Source: Candidatus Methylacidiphilales bacterium
GTDB taxonomy: Bacteria > Verrucomicrobiota > Verrucomicrobiia > Methylacidiphilales > CAZTYG01
Direction of reading: 5' to 3'
Assembly: GCA_033875315.1 (NCBI GenBank)
Contig: JANRJG010000004.1
Span: forward strand, 1 to 64,000
Length of the DNA stretch: 64,000 bases
Below, in pieces: positions 35,200-44,544 of this stretch (positions are counted from its first letter, which is position 1; every line of letters begins with the position of its first letter). The position numbers were made by a program, and so were the translations under genes. The notes below the pieces were generated by a model. It was not told the origin of the DNA. It was given only the letters and a program-made list of their open reading frames with translations, and did not search any database.

Positions 35200-35622
35200 A
35201 TGAGTGAAATCCGCCGCAAAATGAGGCGTCCCCACGTCGAGGAGATCGGTCTCCAGATCGCGCCCATGATCGATGTGGTCATGCTGTTGCTGTTCTTCTT
35301 CATGCTCACCGGCAAACTCATGCAGGGCCAGAAAATGAGGACGCTCGACCTCCCCCGGGCCTCGGCCGCCGTCATTCCCAAGGACACCAGCGGCCGTGAT
35401 ATCATCAATGTCGACGAACAAGGCCGCATGTTTGCCGGGGACCAGCAGATGGACCTGAAGCAGCTCAAGGCCTATCTCAAACAGCGACTGATCGACTATC
35501 CGCCCCTGAAGATCTACGTCCGCGCCGATGCGAGAACACCGGCCCGCCAGATCAAGGACATCATGCAGGCTGCCGCCGAAGGCGGGGCCGTCGAGGTCAT
35601 CATCGCCAGCAACAAGAACTGA
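35200..35622 (+). CDS. exbD: ExbD/TolR family protein (cluster 2, first copy)
   Basis: The 140-residue protein has the ExbD helix GLQIAPMIDVVMLLLFFFML with Asp25 and the periplasmic end IYVRADARTPARQIKDIMQAAAEGGAVEVIIA. It should form the proton-carrying dimer within the ExbB pentamer. A second ExbD follows 6 bp later, so a heterodimer is possible; here both copies keep the Asp, unlike cluster 1. Confidence 0.92.
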   Translation: MSEIRRKMRRPHVEEIGLQIAPMIDVVMLLLFFFMLTGKLMQGQKMRTLDLPRASAAVIPKDTSGRDIINVDEQGRMFAGDQQMDLKQLKAYLKQRLIDYPPLKIYVRADARTPARQIKDIMQAAAEGGAVEVIIASNKN

Positions 35623-35628
35623 TCCACC

Positions 35629-36084
35629 ATGGCCACACCGCGCAAAATCGAGCATCCACAGGTCGAACTCCAGATCGCCCCGATGATCGACGTCTGTTTC
35701 CTTCTCCTTTTCTTTTACATCATCACCTCCAAGCCGGTGAAGCCCGAGGCCGATCTCAGCATGACCCTGCCCGGCACCGTGGCCCAGGAGCAGGCCCTCG
35801 ACATCCCGGACGAACAACGGGTGGAAATCCGCGCCAACGGCCAGATCATCCTCAACGATCTGCCTATCGACCGCCCCGAGAGCAGGGAACTCCCGCAATT
35901 GGTCGCCACGCTCAAGCGGTTCAAGGAAGCCTGTGATGCCAACAAGTCGGAAGCGCTCATCACCCTGGATGCCGAGGACACCGTACTCCACCAGCGCATC
36001 GCCGATGTCATGAACGCCTGTGCCTTTGCCGGCATCCAGGGGGTCAGCTTCGCCACCGGCGGCGAAGATGAGGAAACCTTTTGA
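35629..36084 (+). CDS. ExbD/TolR family protein (cluster 2, second copy)
   Basis: The 151-residue protein has VELQIAPMIDVCFLLLFFYIIT with Asp21. Its periplasmic part is longer than in the first copy (insert LPQLVATLKRFKEACDANKSEALITLDA) and ends RIADVMNACAFAGIQGVSFA. It overlaps the next gene by TTGA. Asp-intact, so both copies of this cluster could carry protons. Confidence 0.9.
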   Translation: MATPRKIEHPQVELQIAPMIDVCFLLLFFYIITSKPVKPEADLSMTLPGTVAQEQALDIPDEQRVEIRANGQIILNDLPIDRPESRELPQLVATLKRFKEACDANKSEALITLDAEDTVLHQRIADVMNACAFAGIQGVSFATGGEDEETF

Positions 36085-37130
36085 ACACGCCCATCCTGGA
36101 TACGCCCCCCGGGCAGAAGTCCCGCCTGCGCCGCACCGTGGTCAGCGTGCTGGTGGTGAGTCTGGCGGTTCATGCGGTCATCGGTGTTGGAGCCGGGGTC
36201 TGGGTCATCGCCCGTTACTTCTCTCCTCCCCCGGCGGTTTTTGAATCCAAACGGGTCATCGCCATCCCGCCGCAGATCATCGACCCGGCCATGGCCTCCG
36301 CCGAACTTGAGGGGGCGGCACCCAGGCCGACCATGGATGAGAAAATCGCCAGCCTGCGCGAAACCGACTTCGCCCTGCCGGACCTTCCCAAAGTTCCGAT
36401 GGACCAGGTGACGGATTTTGATCCTTCGGCCGTGGTCACGGACTCGGCCGGGCTGGGATCGGGTTTTGGTGGCAGCGGCACCGGTTCCGGAGGGGGTGGG
36501 GGAGGTGGGGGCGGCGATGGGTTGGGCACCGGGATCAGTTTTTTTGGCATCAAAGGCCAGGCCCGCAGCGTGGTCATCATGTTCGACGTTTCCAAGAGTG
36601 TGCAGACCAAAGCCGAGAAAGCCGGTGTGCCCATCACCGCCATCCGCGATGAGACCACCAGGCTCATCGAAGGCCTGTCCATCAACACGACCTTCAACCT
36701 CGTGCAGTTCAGCCGGATCTACCAACCCATGGCCCCGGAAATGCAGCCACCGAGCGATGCCGGAAAGGCCATGGCCAAAAAATGGCTGGAAACGGAATTC
36801 CGCACGGACGGGATGTTGCCCCGTTCGGTGAGGGGTTCGCGCGTTCCCGCGGCCGGTGGGGACAACGGCATTGCCTTCATCCTCGATGGCGTCCTGGCGA
36901 TGAAACCCGATATGATTTTTCTGATCTCCGACGGCAGCTTCCAATCCGATCTCCATGCAGAGCAGGTGCCTTGGAAGGAGCTGGAGGAATTGGTCGACAA
37001 GCACCGCAAGCTCGGCACCCAGACCAAAATCAATTTCATCGGCTTCGAGATGAAACCCGAGGACAAGAAGGAAATGAGGTCCATTGTCCGTAAAACCGAC
37101 GGCACCCTGAAGGAAATCGGACGGGATTGA
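36081..37130 (+). CDS. Membrane-anchored VWA-domain protein of ExbBD cluster 2
   Basis: The 349-residue protein has a TonB-like layout: short cytoplasmic tail, one membrane helix (about 19-46, VVSVLVVSLAVHAVIGVGAGV) and a periplasmic linker. A Gly/Ser spacer of about 25 residues (about 124-150) follows. Instead of a TonB C-domain it has a von Willebrand A domain with MIDAS-type VVIMFDVSKSVQTK (Asp169, Ser171, Ser173) and PDMIFLISDGSFQSD. The start is TTG at 36081, overlapping the exbD stop, with GAGGA 7 bp upstream; the next in-frame ATG lies beyond the helix. It may be the energy-transducing arm of the complex. Confidence 0.82.
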   Translation: MNTPILDTPPGQKSRLRRTVVSVLVVSLAVHAVIGVGAGVWVIARYFSPPPAVFESKRVIAIPPQIIDPAMASAELEGAAPRPTMDEKIASLRETDFALPDLPKVPMDQVTDFDPSAVVTDSAGLGSGFGGSGTGSGGGGGGGGGDGLGTGISFFGIKGQARSVVIMFDVSKSVQTKAEKAGVPITAIRDETTRLIEGLSINTTFNLVQFSRIYQPMAPEMQPPSDAGKAMAKKWLETEFRTDGMLPRSVRGSRVPAAGGDNGIAFILDGVLAMKPDMIFLISDGSFQSDLHAEQVPWKELEELVDKHRKLGTQTKINFIGFEMKPEDKKEMRSIVRKTDGTLKEIGRD

Positions 37131-37216
37131 GCCCTGCGCCCCCTTTCTCCATGCTTGCCACTTCGAAGAAATCACCTGTAATAGGCACGATGCCGTCGTC
37201 CGTTTCCACGGAACCC

Positions 37217-40200
37217 ATGAAGATCTCGAAGGAGTTGCTTGTCGAGATCGGTGGCTGGCGTGCCATGAAAGAGGGCCGCGCCCTTTGGGAGTGCGGCAAG
37301 GTCAAGGAAGTCTCCTACGAGCCTCCCATGCTGGTTGGGATCGTGCAAACCGGCACCAGCACGGTCAATGCCCGTCTCAACCTCGGCCGCCGCCTCTCCG
37401 ATGTCGAAAACCTCTGTTCCTGCCGCCAAGCCCGCGAGTACGGCACGGTTTGCGCCCACGTCATCGCCCTCGGACTGGAATACATCGAGTCCACGCCCTC
37501 TGCCAACGGGTCCTCAGCGGCGCCCAAGCCCGCCACCCGCATTTCCGTCCCTTCGGTCCATGGGCACAGCGCACCGGAAAAAGTGGCCCCCCGCCTCCAC
37601 TACATCCAGCTTTCCGAGGTCGCCGACGACACCCAGGTCCTGCAATTGCATCTGACGCTCCCCATCCGCCTCATCGATTCCTGGAATACCGGCGAAATGA
37701 GGATCATCTGCCAGGGCAGCCAGCCGGGGCAAAACCCGCACCCCCTCGAACATTATTGCGGGGATGAACTCAAACCCTTTGCCGTTTCCGATGCCGACGC
37801 ACAGGTGCTTGACCTGATCCGCCGACTGAACAACGGGGGGACCCCCGGCATTTGGCAGCTTTCGTCCAAGTATTTCGGCGAATTCCTCACCGCCCTGGTT
37901 GGCCACCCCCGTGTCTTCCACGGTAAAAAAGAACCCCTGGAGATCGCCCGCGCCGGGGAACGCTCCCGGTTGCACCTCGACCTGCTCGAAAACGGCGAAT
38001 TGCTCATCCATCTGGAGGAACCGACGGGAACCGACGGGGATTTCCTCCAATCGACCCACGGACAGTGGCGGCTCAACCTGAACCGGCTGGAGAAAGTCAA
38101 CGGCCTGCCGGTCAGCTACCTCAGTGTCCGGCAGCGCGATGTCACCGTACCCCGGACCCAGTTGGCCCATTTCTTCCAGTACGAAATCCCGCATTTGGAG
38201 CGGCAGGCCGACCTGGTCCTCTCGCCACGCTGCAAGGAAATCCAATTCACCAAGATTGTGCCCAAGATCCGGGCCACGCTGGACGGCTTGCTGTCTGGAT
38301 TAAGTTGTAAGGTCGAGGCGGTTTACGGCGACAAGACCTACGTGCTTCAGGGCAATGGCCCCGTGTCTTCCTCGGAGATCGACCAGTGGCGGCCCGACCC
38401 GGCCGATCCGCTGAAGTATTTCATCCGCGACCGCGAGCATGAACACCGTGCACGCCTGGAGGTGCAGATGGCGGGCTTCGCCGCGGGCACCCGCAATCCC
38501 GAGTTGTACACCTTGGCCGGGGAAAGCCGGGTCGGAGATTTCCTGGCCAACATCCTGCCCCGTTGGCAGCGCTCCTGGGCACTGGAATACACCCCGCGAC
38601 TGCGCCAGCTCCTGGACAAGTGCGACCACATCGAACCCGAGATCACCATCAATCCGTCCCAGCAGGAATGGCTGGCGGTCGATATCCAATTCAAGGAGGC
38701 CAAGGGGGCCTCATCCCTGACCCATTCCGACGTCCAACGTCTTCTGCAGATGGGGGCCAGCCACCAGCGGATGAACAACGGTCGGATCGCCCTCGTGCCC
38801 ATCCATTCGGTGCGCGAGTTCCAGGAAGTCATCCGCGACTGCGAGGCGCACCAGAACGGCGAGGGGATGAAGATCGCCCAGCGTTACGCCCGTTACCTGG
38901 GTGAGGCTTTGGAAGTCAACGGGTGGTCTCTGACGGGACGATCCGCTTGGAAGCCACCGCAGGCCTTGACGGATTTCACCGAGGTTCCGCTGGCCGATCA
39001 TTTGCGTGAACTCGTCCGCCCCTACCAGCAAACAGGGGTCAACTGGATCCATCATCTGGAAACCAACGGGATGTGCGGGATTCTGGCCGATGAAATGGGT
39101 CTGGGCAAAACCCTCCAGACGCTGGCCTACCTCAAAATGCGCAAGGATTCCGGCCAGGCCAAAGGACCCTTCCTCGTCGTCTGCCCGACCAGCCTGGTCT
39201 TCAATTGGCGAGACGAGGCCCAGCGCTTCACCCCCGACCTCAAGGTGCTTTCCCTCCATGGCGCCAAACGCTCCGCCCTTTTCGACAAGATTACCGGCCA
39301 CGACATCATCGTCACTTCCTACGCGCTGGTGCGTCGCGACATCGAACACCACAAAAACATCGAGTTCGATACCATCATCCTCGACGAGGCCCAGCACATC
39401 AAAAACAAGAGCAGCCAGAACGCCCAGTGCGTCAAGCAACTCAAGGCGGGTTACCGACTCGTCCTCACCGGCACACCGATCGAGAATTCCCTCCTCGATC
39501 TCTGGTCCATTTTCGACTTCCTCATGCCCGGGTATCTGGGCGGGGCCACGGACTTCAAAAACCGCTACGAAATCCCCATTGCCCGCAACAACGACACCGC
39601 AGCCCAGGAACGGTTGAAGCGCCGAGTCCGCCCCTTCATCCTGCGCCGGACCAAGGCCGAGGTTGCTTCGGACCTCCCGGCCAAATTGGAACAACTCGCC
39701 TACTGCGAACTCACGGAAGAACAGAAACAGGTCTACCAATCGATCCTCGAGGCCAGCCGCCGCAACATCCTGGACCTCTCCGGAAGGAAGAATCCCGACC
39801 AGAGCCGCATGGCCATCCTCACCGCCCTCATGCGTCTTCGCCAGGTATGTTGTCACCTCGAGATGCTGCCGTTCGACGAAACCCGCGAGTGGAAGGAACC
39901 TTCAGCCAAGATCGACTACTTCGTCGAACTTCTCAATCAGGCCATCGACGGCGGCCACCGCATCCTCGTCTTCAGCCAGTTTGTCAGCATGCTCAAACTG
40001 GTCGCCCGCACCTTGCAGCAGAAGGAACTGAAATTCTGCTACCTCGATGGTAGCACGATCGACCGTCGCAGCGAGGTGAAGAAGTTCCAGGAAAACGACA
40101 ACATCCCGGTCTTCCTCATCAGCCTCAAGGCCGGGGGCACCGGCATGAACCTGACCGGGGCCGACATGGTGGTGCACTTCGATCCGTGGTGGAATCCGGC

Positions 40201-40408
40201 GGTCGAGGACCAGGCCACCGCCCGAGCCCACCGCATCGGCCAGAACCGCATCGTACATTCCTACAAACTCATCGCCCGTGGCACAGTCGAGGAAAAGATC
40301 GTCAACCTCCAACAGAAGAAGAAAGACCTGGTGGCCAACACCCTGGTCAGTGAGGAAGCCTTCATCCGCAATCTCACCTGGGAAGAGTTGCAGGGCCTCT
40401 TGGAGTAG
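37217..40408 (+). CDS. SWI2/SNF2-family helicase with SWIM zinc finger
   Basis: The 1063-residue protein starts MKISKELLVEIGGWRAMKEGR. A SWIM finger (CSCRQ...CAH: Cys67, Cys69, Cys79, His81) follows, then a central bacterial SNF2-associated region. The helicase core has LADEMGLGKTLQTL (about 625), DEAQHIKN (723), LTGTPIENSLLDLWS, SLKAGGTGMNLTGADMVVHF and the final TARAHRIGQNR. It remodels DNA-protein or RNA polymerase complexes using ATP. Several starts are possible (TTG 37127 overlapping the previous stop, ATG 37151, 37190, 37217); the last begins the recognisable domain. Confidence 0.9.
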   Translation: MKISKELLVEIGGWRAMKEGRALWECGKVKEVSYEPPMLVGIVQTGTSTVNARLNLGRRLSDVENLCSCRQAREYGTVCAHVIALGLEYIESTPSANGSSAAPKPATRISVPSVHGHSAPEKVAPRLHYIQLSEVADDTQVLQLHLTLPIRLIDSWNTGEMRIICQGSQPGQNPHPLEHYCGDELKPFAVSDADAQVLDLIRRLNNGGTPGIWQLSSKYFGEFLTALVGHPRVFHGKKEPLEIARAGERSRLHLDLLENGELLIHLEEPTGTDGDFLQSTHGQWRLNLNRLEKVNGLPVSYLSVRQRDVTVPRTQLAHFFQYEIPHLERQADLVLSPRCKEIQFTKIVPKIRATLDGLLSGLSCKVEAVYGDKTYVLQGNGPVSSSEIDQWRPDPADPLKYFIRDREHEHRARLEVQMAGFAAGTRNPELYTLAGESRVGDFLANILPRWQRSWALEYTPRLRQLLDKCDHIEPEITINPSQQEWLAVDIQFKEAKGASSLTHSDVQRLLQMGASHQRMNNGRIALVPIHSVREFQEVIRDCEAHQNGEGMKIAQRYARYLGEALEVNGWSLTGRSAWKPPQALTDFTEVPLADHLRELVRPYQQTGVNWIHHLETNGMCGILADEMGLGKTLQTLAYLKMRKDSGQAKGPFLVVCPTSLVFNWRDEAQRFTPDLKVLSLHGAKRSALFDKITGHDIIVTSYALVRRDIEHHKNIEFDTIILDEAQHIKNKSSQNAQCVKQLKAGYRLVLTGTPIENSLLDLWSIFDFLMPGYLGGATDFKNRYEIPIARNNDTAAQERLKRRVRPFILRRTKAEVASDLPAKLEQLAYCELTEEQKQVYQSILEASRRNILDLSGRKNPDQSRMAILTALMRLRQVCCHLEMLPFDETREWKEPSAKIDYFVELLNQAIDGGHRILVFSQFVSMLKLVARTLQQKELKFCYLDGSTIDRRSEVKKFQENDNIPVFLISLKAGGTGMNLTGADMVVHFDPWWNPAVEDQATARAHRIGQNRIVHSYKLIARGTVEEKIVNLQQKKKDLVANTLVSEEAFIRNLTWEELQGLLE

Positions 40409-40499
40409 AGCGTTTCCTCTCCGTTCTCGCTTCGTCTCTGCAAAGATTCAAAGACGGTTTATTACGTCACTGCAGGAACGGGAGGTTGAAAAAAAGCCG

Positions 40500-40787
40500 A
40501 TGAATCCTCACGAGTTTTGCGCCACGCTCTCTTCCGGGCAACCGCCCACTGGATTGGACTTTCCCCTCCAAGCCCTCTGGTGGGAGGCGAAGGGGAATTG
40601 GCACAAAGCCCATGAACTCTGCCAAGAAGCGGGATCAAAAGAGGGCGACCGCATCCATGCCTACCTGCACCGGGTGGAGGGGGACGATGGTAACGCTGGA
40701 TACTGGTATGCGAGGGCCGGTGAAGCGGTTTTTCTTGGCACGCTCCAGGAGGAACGGGAGCTTCTGCTCAGGCGTTTTCTTCCGTAG
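40500..40787 (+). CDS. Small conserved protein of unknown function
   Basis: The 95-residue protein reads as an alpha-helical repeat unit: PLQALWWEAKGNWHKAHELCQEA and HAYLHRVEGDDGNAGYWYARAGE. This HAYLHRxEGD-NAxYWYxRAG pattern recurs in small uncharacterised bacterial proteins, so it is probably real. GGGAGG lies upstream of ATG at 40500, somewhat far. It sits between the SNF2 gene and the DUF423 gene. No function is proposed. Confidence 0.75.
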   Translation: MNPHEFCATLSSGQPPTGLDFPLQALWWEAKGNWHKAHELCQEAGSKEGDRIHAYLHRVEGDDGNAGYWYARAGEAVFLGTLQEERELLLRRFLP

Positions 40788-40821
40788 GACAGACTGGAAT
40801 GAAAGTGCTACGTTGCTTTTT

Positions 40822-41169
40822 ATGATCCGAATCGCCGCAGTCTTGGGGTTTCTGGCCGTGGCCCTTGGGGCCTTCGGCGCCCATGGTTTGAGGCACCAGC
40901 TTGAAGCCCAGGAACGGCTCGGAACATGGGAAACCGCCGTTCTTTACCACTTGGTTCACGTTGTGGTGATCCTGGTCATCGCGCTGGCCCGTCCGCAGGC
41001 GGTTTGGGCATCCCGTTTTTTCACGGCGGGCATCCTGATTTTCAGCGGCACGCTCTATGTGCTTTGCCTGACCGGTCAAACCTGGCTGGGGGCGGTGACC
41101 CCGCTTGGCGGCCTGCTCCTCCTCGCCGGATGGGGATGTTTGCTGTTCAACAAAAGACAACGAAGTTAA
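40822..41169 (+). CDS. DUF423 (YgdD family) small membrane protein
   Basis: The 115-residue protein has four membrane helices and the DUF423 start AAVLGFLAVALGAFGAHGLR, then TWETAVLYHLVHVVVILVIAL and GILIFSGTLYVLCLTGQTWLGAVTPLGGL. Function unknown. Its last codons (FNKRQRS) are read from a dispersed AACNAAG repeat that continues past the stop (41149-41175), so the C-terminus was extended or replaced by repeat DNA. Confidence 0.88.
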   Translation: MIRIAAVLGFLAVALGAFGAHGLRHQLEAQERLGTWETAVLYHLVHVVVILVIALARPQAVWASRFFTAGILIFSGTLYVLCLTGQTWLGAVTPLGGLLLLAGWGCLLFNKRQRS

Positions 41170-41175
41170 CCAAGC
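41149..41175 (+). repeat. AACNAAG-type dispersed repeat, overlapping the DUF423 gene end
   Basis: AACAAAAG-NN-AACGAAG-NN-AACCAAG, the same layout as four other copies in the window. It overlaps the end of the DUF423 coding sequence. Confidence 0.6.
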
Positions 41176-41210
41176 ATCTCATCCGGGGGTTTGAATTCCC
41201 CAATTTGAAT

Positions 41211-41241
41211 TACTTCGTTTTCTTTGTTACCTTCTGTTCAA
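41211..41241 (-). repeat. AACNAAG-type dispersed repeat downstream of dapL
   Basis: On the minus strand it reads TTGAACAGAAG-NN-AACAAAG-NN-AACGAAG, just after the dapL stop codon. Confidence 0.65.
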
Positions 41242-41246
41242 TCTAC

Positions 41247-42485
41247 TCACCACTTCAACGCCACCAGACGGCGGGCAACTTCTTCCGCGTTGGCCCGGCT
41301 GTTGAATGCCGAGATGCGGAAATAACCTTCCCCGGCACTGCCGAACCCGGAGCCCGGTGTGATGACCACGTGGGCCTCGTTCAGGACGCGGTCGAAGATT
41401 TCCCAGCTGGTGACACCCTTCGGACCCGCCACCCAGATGTAAGGGGCATGTTCACCACCGTAAACCTTGAGGCCGGCACTGCCCGCCGCTTCGCGGAGAA
41501 TCCTGGCGTTGCCCATGTAGTGATGGATCAGGTCGTGGACCTGTTTTTTCCCCTCGGGCGAATAAAGGGCTTCGGCGGCACGCTGCACGGGATAACTGAC
41601 GCCGTTGAACTTGGTGGTGTGGCGACGCGACCAAAGCGGGTGGATGGGGTGTTTCGTTCCCTCGGGCGTGGACCCATGGAGGCTCTTGGGCACGACGGTC
41701 CAGGCGCAACGCACTCCGGTGAAGCCGCCACTCTTGGAAAAGCTGCGGAACTCGAGGGCACAATCGCGGGCCCCGGGAATTTCATATATGCTGCGCGGAA
41801 TCCCCGGGTCCTGGATATAGTCGCCGTAGGCGGCGTCGTAGAGCAGGATGCTGCCGTGTTGGAGGGCGTAGGCCACCCAGGTTTCCAGCTGCTTGCGCGT
41901 GGCCACGGCCCCGGTCGGGTTATTGGGATAACAGAGGTAGATCAGATCGACCTTCTCTTTCGGAACTTCCGGAACAAAGCCGTTCTCCGGGCCGCATTTC
42001 AAATAAACCAGTCCGGCGTAGGCCCCGGTTTCGTCGGCTGCTCCGGTGTGCCCGGCCATGACATTGGTGTCCACATAGACCGGATAAACCGGGTCGGTGA
42101 TGGCGATGGTGTTGCCGTCGCCGAAGATATCCAGGATGTTGCCGGTGTCGCACTTCGATCCGTCGGAGATGAAGATTTCGTCGTCAGCCACCTCTAGGCC
42201 GCGGGCGCGGTATTCGTTTTCCGCGATGGCTTTGCGGAGGAAGTCGTAGCCCTGCTCGGGTCCGTAGCCGCGGAAGGTCGAGCGGTGGCCAAGTTCATCG
42301 ACCGCCTGTTTCATGGCGGTGCGGGCGGCCTCGGGGAGCGCTTCCGTGACATCACCAATGCCGCAGCGGATCAGTCGCTTGGTTGCTTCGGGGTTGGCAT
42401 CGGTGAAGGCTTTCACCCTCCGTCCGATTTCAGGAAAAAGGTAACCGGCTTTGAGCTTGAGGTAGTTTGCGTTGATCTGGGCCAT
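41247..42485 (-). CDS. dapL: LL-diaminopimelate aminotransferase
   Basis: The 412-residue protein begins [21 protein letters not shown] and has [16 protein letters not shown] and the [18 protein letters not shown] motif. [19 protein letters not shown] and the PLP lysine site [18 protein letters not shown] follow. These are hallmarks of DapL, which makes LL-diaminopimelate directly from tetrahydrodipicolinate in lysine and peptidoglycan synthesis. DapL is typical of plants, cyanobacteria, Chlamydiae and some Verrucomicrobiota and Bacteroidota. ATG 42485 gives the family N-terminus. The gene is flanked on both sides by AACNAAG-type repeats. Confidence 0.95.
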   Translation of the reverse strand: MAQINANYLKLKAGYLFPEIGRRVKAFTDANPEATKRLIRCGIGDVTEALPEAARTAMKQAVDELGHRSTFRGYGPEQGYDFLRKAIAENEYRARGLEVADDEIFISDGSKCDTGNILDIFGDGNTIAITDPVYPVYVDTNVMAGHTGAADETGAYAGLVYLKCGPENGFVPEVPKEKVDLIYLCYPNNPTGAVATRKQLETWVAYALQHGSILLYDAAYGDYIQDPGIPRSIYEIPGARDCALEFRSFSKSGGFTGVRCAWTVVPKSLHGSTPEGTKHPIHPLWSRRHTTKFNGVSYPVQRAAEALYSPEGKKQVHDLIHHYMGNARILREAAGSAGLKVYGGEHAPYIWVAGPKGVTSWEIFDRVLNEAHVVITPGSGFGSAGEGYFRISAFNSRANAEEVARRLVALKW

Positions 42486-42497
42486 AGAAGGGAAGGA

Positions 42498-42529
42498 TTG
42501 AACAGAAGTTAACAAAGGGAACCAAGTGG
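42498..42529 (+). repeat. AACNAAG-type dispersed repeat upstream of dapL
   Basis: TTGAACAGAAG-NN-AACAAAG-NN-AACCAAG, 13 bp before the dapL start. It is in inverted orientation relative to the copy at the other end of the gene. Confidence 0.65.
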
Positions 42530-42556
42530 AAAAAAATGTATTTCCCGGATCTCTGG

Positions 42557-42590
42557 CTTGCTTCGTTATCTTTGTTGCCTCCTGTTCAAA
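42557..42590 (-). repeat. AACNAAG-type dispersed repeat after the CPXCG gene
   Basis: On the minus strand TTTGAACAGGAG-NN-AACAAAG-NN-AACGAAG, directly after the small CPXCG gene. Confidence 0.65.
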
Positions 42591-42593
42591 TAC

Positions 42594-42773
42594 TCAGGCC
42601 GCCTCGGTGTGGATATCAATGACCTCACCGGGTTCGCACTCGACGTGCACGGTCATCGGACGACAGCAGACGTAGCAGTCATCGATGGTGTCGTAACTGC
42701 CCTGGGAGGTATCGATGGCCATGGTCCACGATTCGCCGCAGTGGGGGCAGGAGATAGAGGCTTCGACGAGCAT
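42594..42773 (-). CDS. CPXCG-motif cysteine-rich small protein
   Basis: A 59-residue protein read on the minus strand: MLVEASISCPHCGESW...DCYVCCRPMTVHVEC. It carries two CxxC pairs (CPHC, CYVC) as in the CPXCG family of predicted zinc-binding proteins; function is unknown. It lies 15 bp after the stop of the BASS transporter gene, in the same direction. It is too short for standard ORF calling. Confidence 0.85.
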   Translation of the reverse strand: MLVEASISCPHCGESWTMAIDTSQGSYDTIDDCYVCCRPMTVHVECEPGEVIDIHTEAA

Positions 42774-42788
42774 GGAGAAGTGGCGGGT

Positions 42789-43736
42789 TTAACGGGGGGT
42801 TCGGAAGCGCCAGATGCCGGCCAATAAGCTGCCAATGACCGAGTGGAAGACACTGGAAATGGCACAGGGAACCGCGGTGAGCGGATCGGCGAAGTGCTGA
42901 CGGGCCAGGACCACGCCCAGTCCGGAATTCTGCATGCCCACTTCGATGGAAATCGTGCGGTGGGTGGTGACATGGCCACCAAAGATTCGAGAGAACAGGT
43001 AGCCGAGGGCGAATCCGCCGGCGTGGAGCAGAAATACGGAAAGAAGCAGGGCGGGCCCGGAGCTTTTGACGGCGTCGGCGCTGGCAGCGATGATGCTGGC
43101 GCAAATCAGGGTGATGGTCAGCACGGCCACCAAGGGGGCGACGGGCGTGACCCAGCGCACCGCCCGGGGGGTGAAATGATTCAACAGCAGCCCCAGAACC
43201 AGCGGCAACAAGACCACTTGGACCGTTGACCAGAACAGTCCGGCGGCATCCACCGGCACGTAGGTTCCGGCCAACATTCGGGTCAGCAGCGGCGTCAGGA
43301 TGACGGCGAGAAAAGTGGAGCACATGGTCATGAGCACCGAGAGGGCGACGTTCGCACGGGCGAGGTAGGTGACCACGTTCGAGGCGGTCCCTCCGGGACA
43401 GCAGGCGACCAGGATGAGTCCCACCGCGAAGGGGACCGGAAGATGCATCAGGTGGGCCACAGCCCATCCCAGGAACGGCATGATGAGGTATTGGGCGGCC
43501 ACGCCGATGCCGATGTTTTTGGGCATCCGCACGACCTGCTTGAAATCCTCCACCGAGAGCGTGATGCCCATGCCAAGCATGATGATGCCCAGGCCCCAGA
43601 CCACGAGGGATTGCCCGGCGGGCTTCCATTCAGAAAACCACCGGAACCACTCCGGGTGGACCAGCGCCAGGATGCCACCGGTGGTCACCCAGAGGGGGAA
43701 GGTATTGGCGAGCAGGGTGAATAGTCGGGTCGTCAT
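42789..43736 (-). CDS. Bile acid:sodium symporter (BASS) family transporter
   Basis: The 315-residue protein has about ten membrane helices. BASS motifs are LGIIMLGMGITLSVEDF, VGLILVACCPGGTASNVVTYLA (Na-site region) and TISIEVGMQNSGLGVVLARQHF. The family moves organic acids with sodium; the natural substrate here is unknown. ATG 43736 gives a normal N-terminus. It follows the ABC ATPase gene by 22 bp on the same strand and may be in its operon. Confidence 0.9.
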   Translation of the reverse strand: MTTRLFTLLANTFPLWVTTGGILALVHPEWFRWFSEWKPAGQSLVVWGLGIIMLGMGITLSVEDFKQVVRMPKNIGIGVAAQYLIMPFLGWAVAHLMHLPVPFAVGLILVACCPGGTASNVVTYLARANVALSVLMTMCSTFLAVILTPLLTRMLAGTYVPVDAAGLFWSTVQVVLLPLVLGLLLNHFTPRAVRWVTPVAPLVAVLTITLICASIIAASADAVKSSGPALLLSVFLLHAGGFALGYLFSRIFGGHVTTHRTISIEVGMQNSGLGVVLARQHFADPLTAVPCAISSVFHSVIGSLLAGIWRFRTPR

Positions 43737-43758
43737 GGTTGCGTCAGGAAACAACACT

Positions 43759-44544
43759 TCAGCAGGATAGCCTCCGGATGGGAACAAGTGCCGAGCCCTC
43801 TCTGGTCTCCAGGGCCTGCAAATCCACCCGGAAGACACGGTTCAGGAGGTCGGTCTGGAGAAGTGCCTCCGGGGCCCCGGTCCAAAGCCTCCTGCCGGCA
43901 TCCAGAAGGGTGAGGGTGGTGCAATACCGCAGGGCCAGGGAGAGGTCGTGCATGACCACGGTGACGAGACGACCCGGCTCGGTCGCGATCGCCCGGAGCA
44001 ACTCCATCACCTGTAATTGGTGATAAAGGTCGAGCCCGGCCAGGGGTTCGTCGATGAGGAGCACCCGGGGTTGACCGGCGAGGACCCGGGCGAGAAAAAC
44101 CCGGGCGCGTTCACCGCCCGAGAGTTCGGTCACGGGGCGGGTGCGCAGGGACCGGGTGTCGGTCTCCTCCAGGGCGCGTTCCACCGCCGCATGGTCATGA
44201 GAAAGCAGGGCGCTGGAGCTACCCTGATGGGGAATACGGCCGAGTTCGACCAGGCGTTCCACCGTGAGGGGCCAGTGGCAGGTGCCATTTTGCGGAAGGT
44301 AGCCAGCGGTGCGGGCGCGGGTGGCGCGGTCGATCCGGGTCCAGTCGGTGCCATCGAGGGACAGGTTTCCCTCTTGTGGCGGCACCAAGCCGGCCAGAAC
44401 ACGGAGGAGGGTGGTTTTTCCCGCGCCGTTGGGGCCGATCAAACCGTGGAGGCCTCCCGGTGCCAGATGGAAATCGACTTCATGGAGTACGGCCAGCTTT
44501 CCAAAGCGGACGGTGAGTCCGGTGGTTTGAAATCCGGTGTTCAC
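43759..44544 (-). CDS. ABC transporter ATP-binding protein (BtuD/FecE type)
   Basis: The 261-residue ATPase has Walker A LIGPNGAGKTTLLRVLAGL, signature LSGGERARVFLARVL, Walker B RVLLIDEPLAGLDL and a His switch (VMHDLSLAL). GTG at 44544 overlaps the permease stop by GTGA, deciding the start against the longer frame. It powers import of a metal chelate by the FecCD-type permease. Substrate could be cobalamin, haem or ferric siderophore. Confidence 0.92.
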   Translation of the reverse strand: MNTGFQTTGLTVRFGKLAVLHEVDFHLAPGGLHGLIGPNGAGKTTLLRVLAGLVPPQEGNLSLDGTDWTRIDRATRARTAGYLPQNGTCHWPLTVERLVELGRIPHQGSSSALLSHDHAAVERALEETDTRSLRTRPVTELSGGERARVFLARVLAGQPRVLLIDEPLAGLDLYHQLQVMELLRAIATEPGRLVTVVMHDLSLALRYCTTLTLLDAGRRLWTGAPEALLQTDLLNRVFRVDLQALETREGSALVPIRRLSC

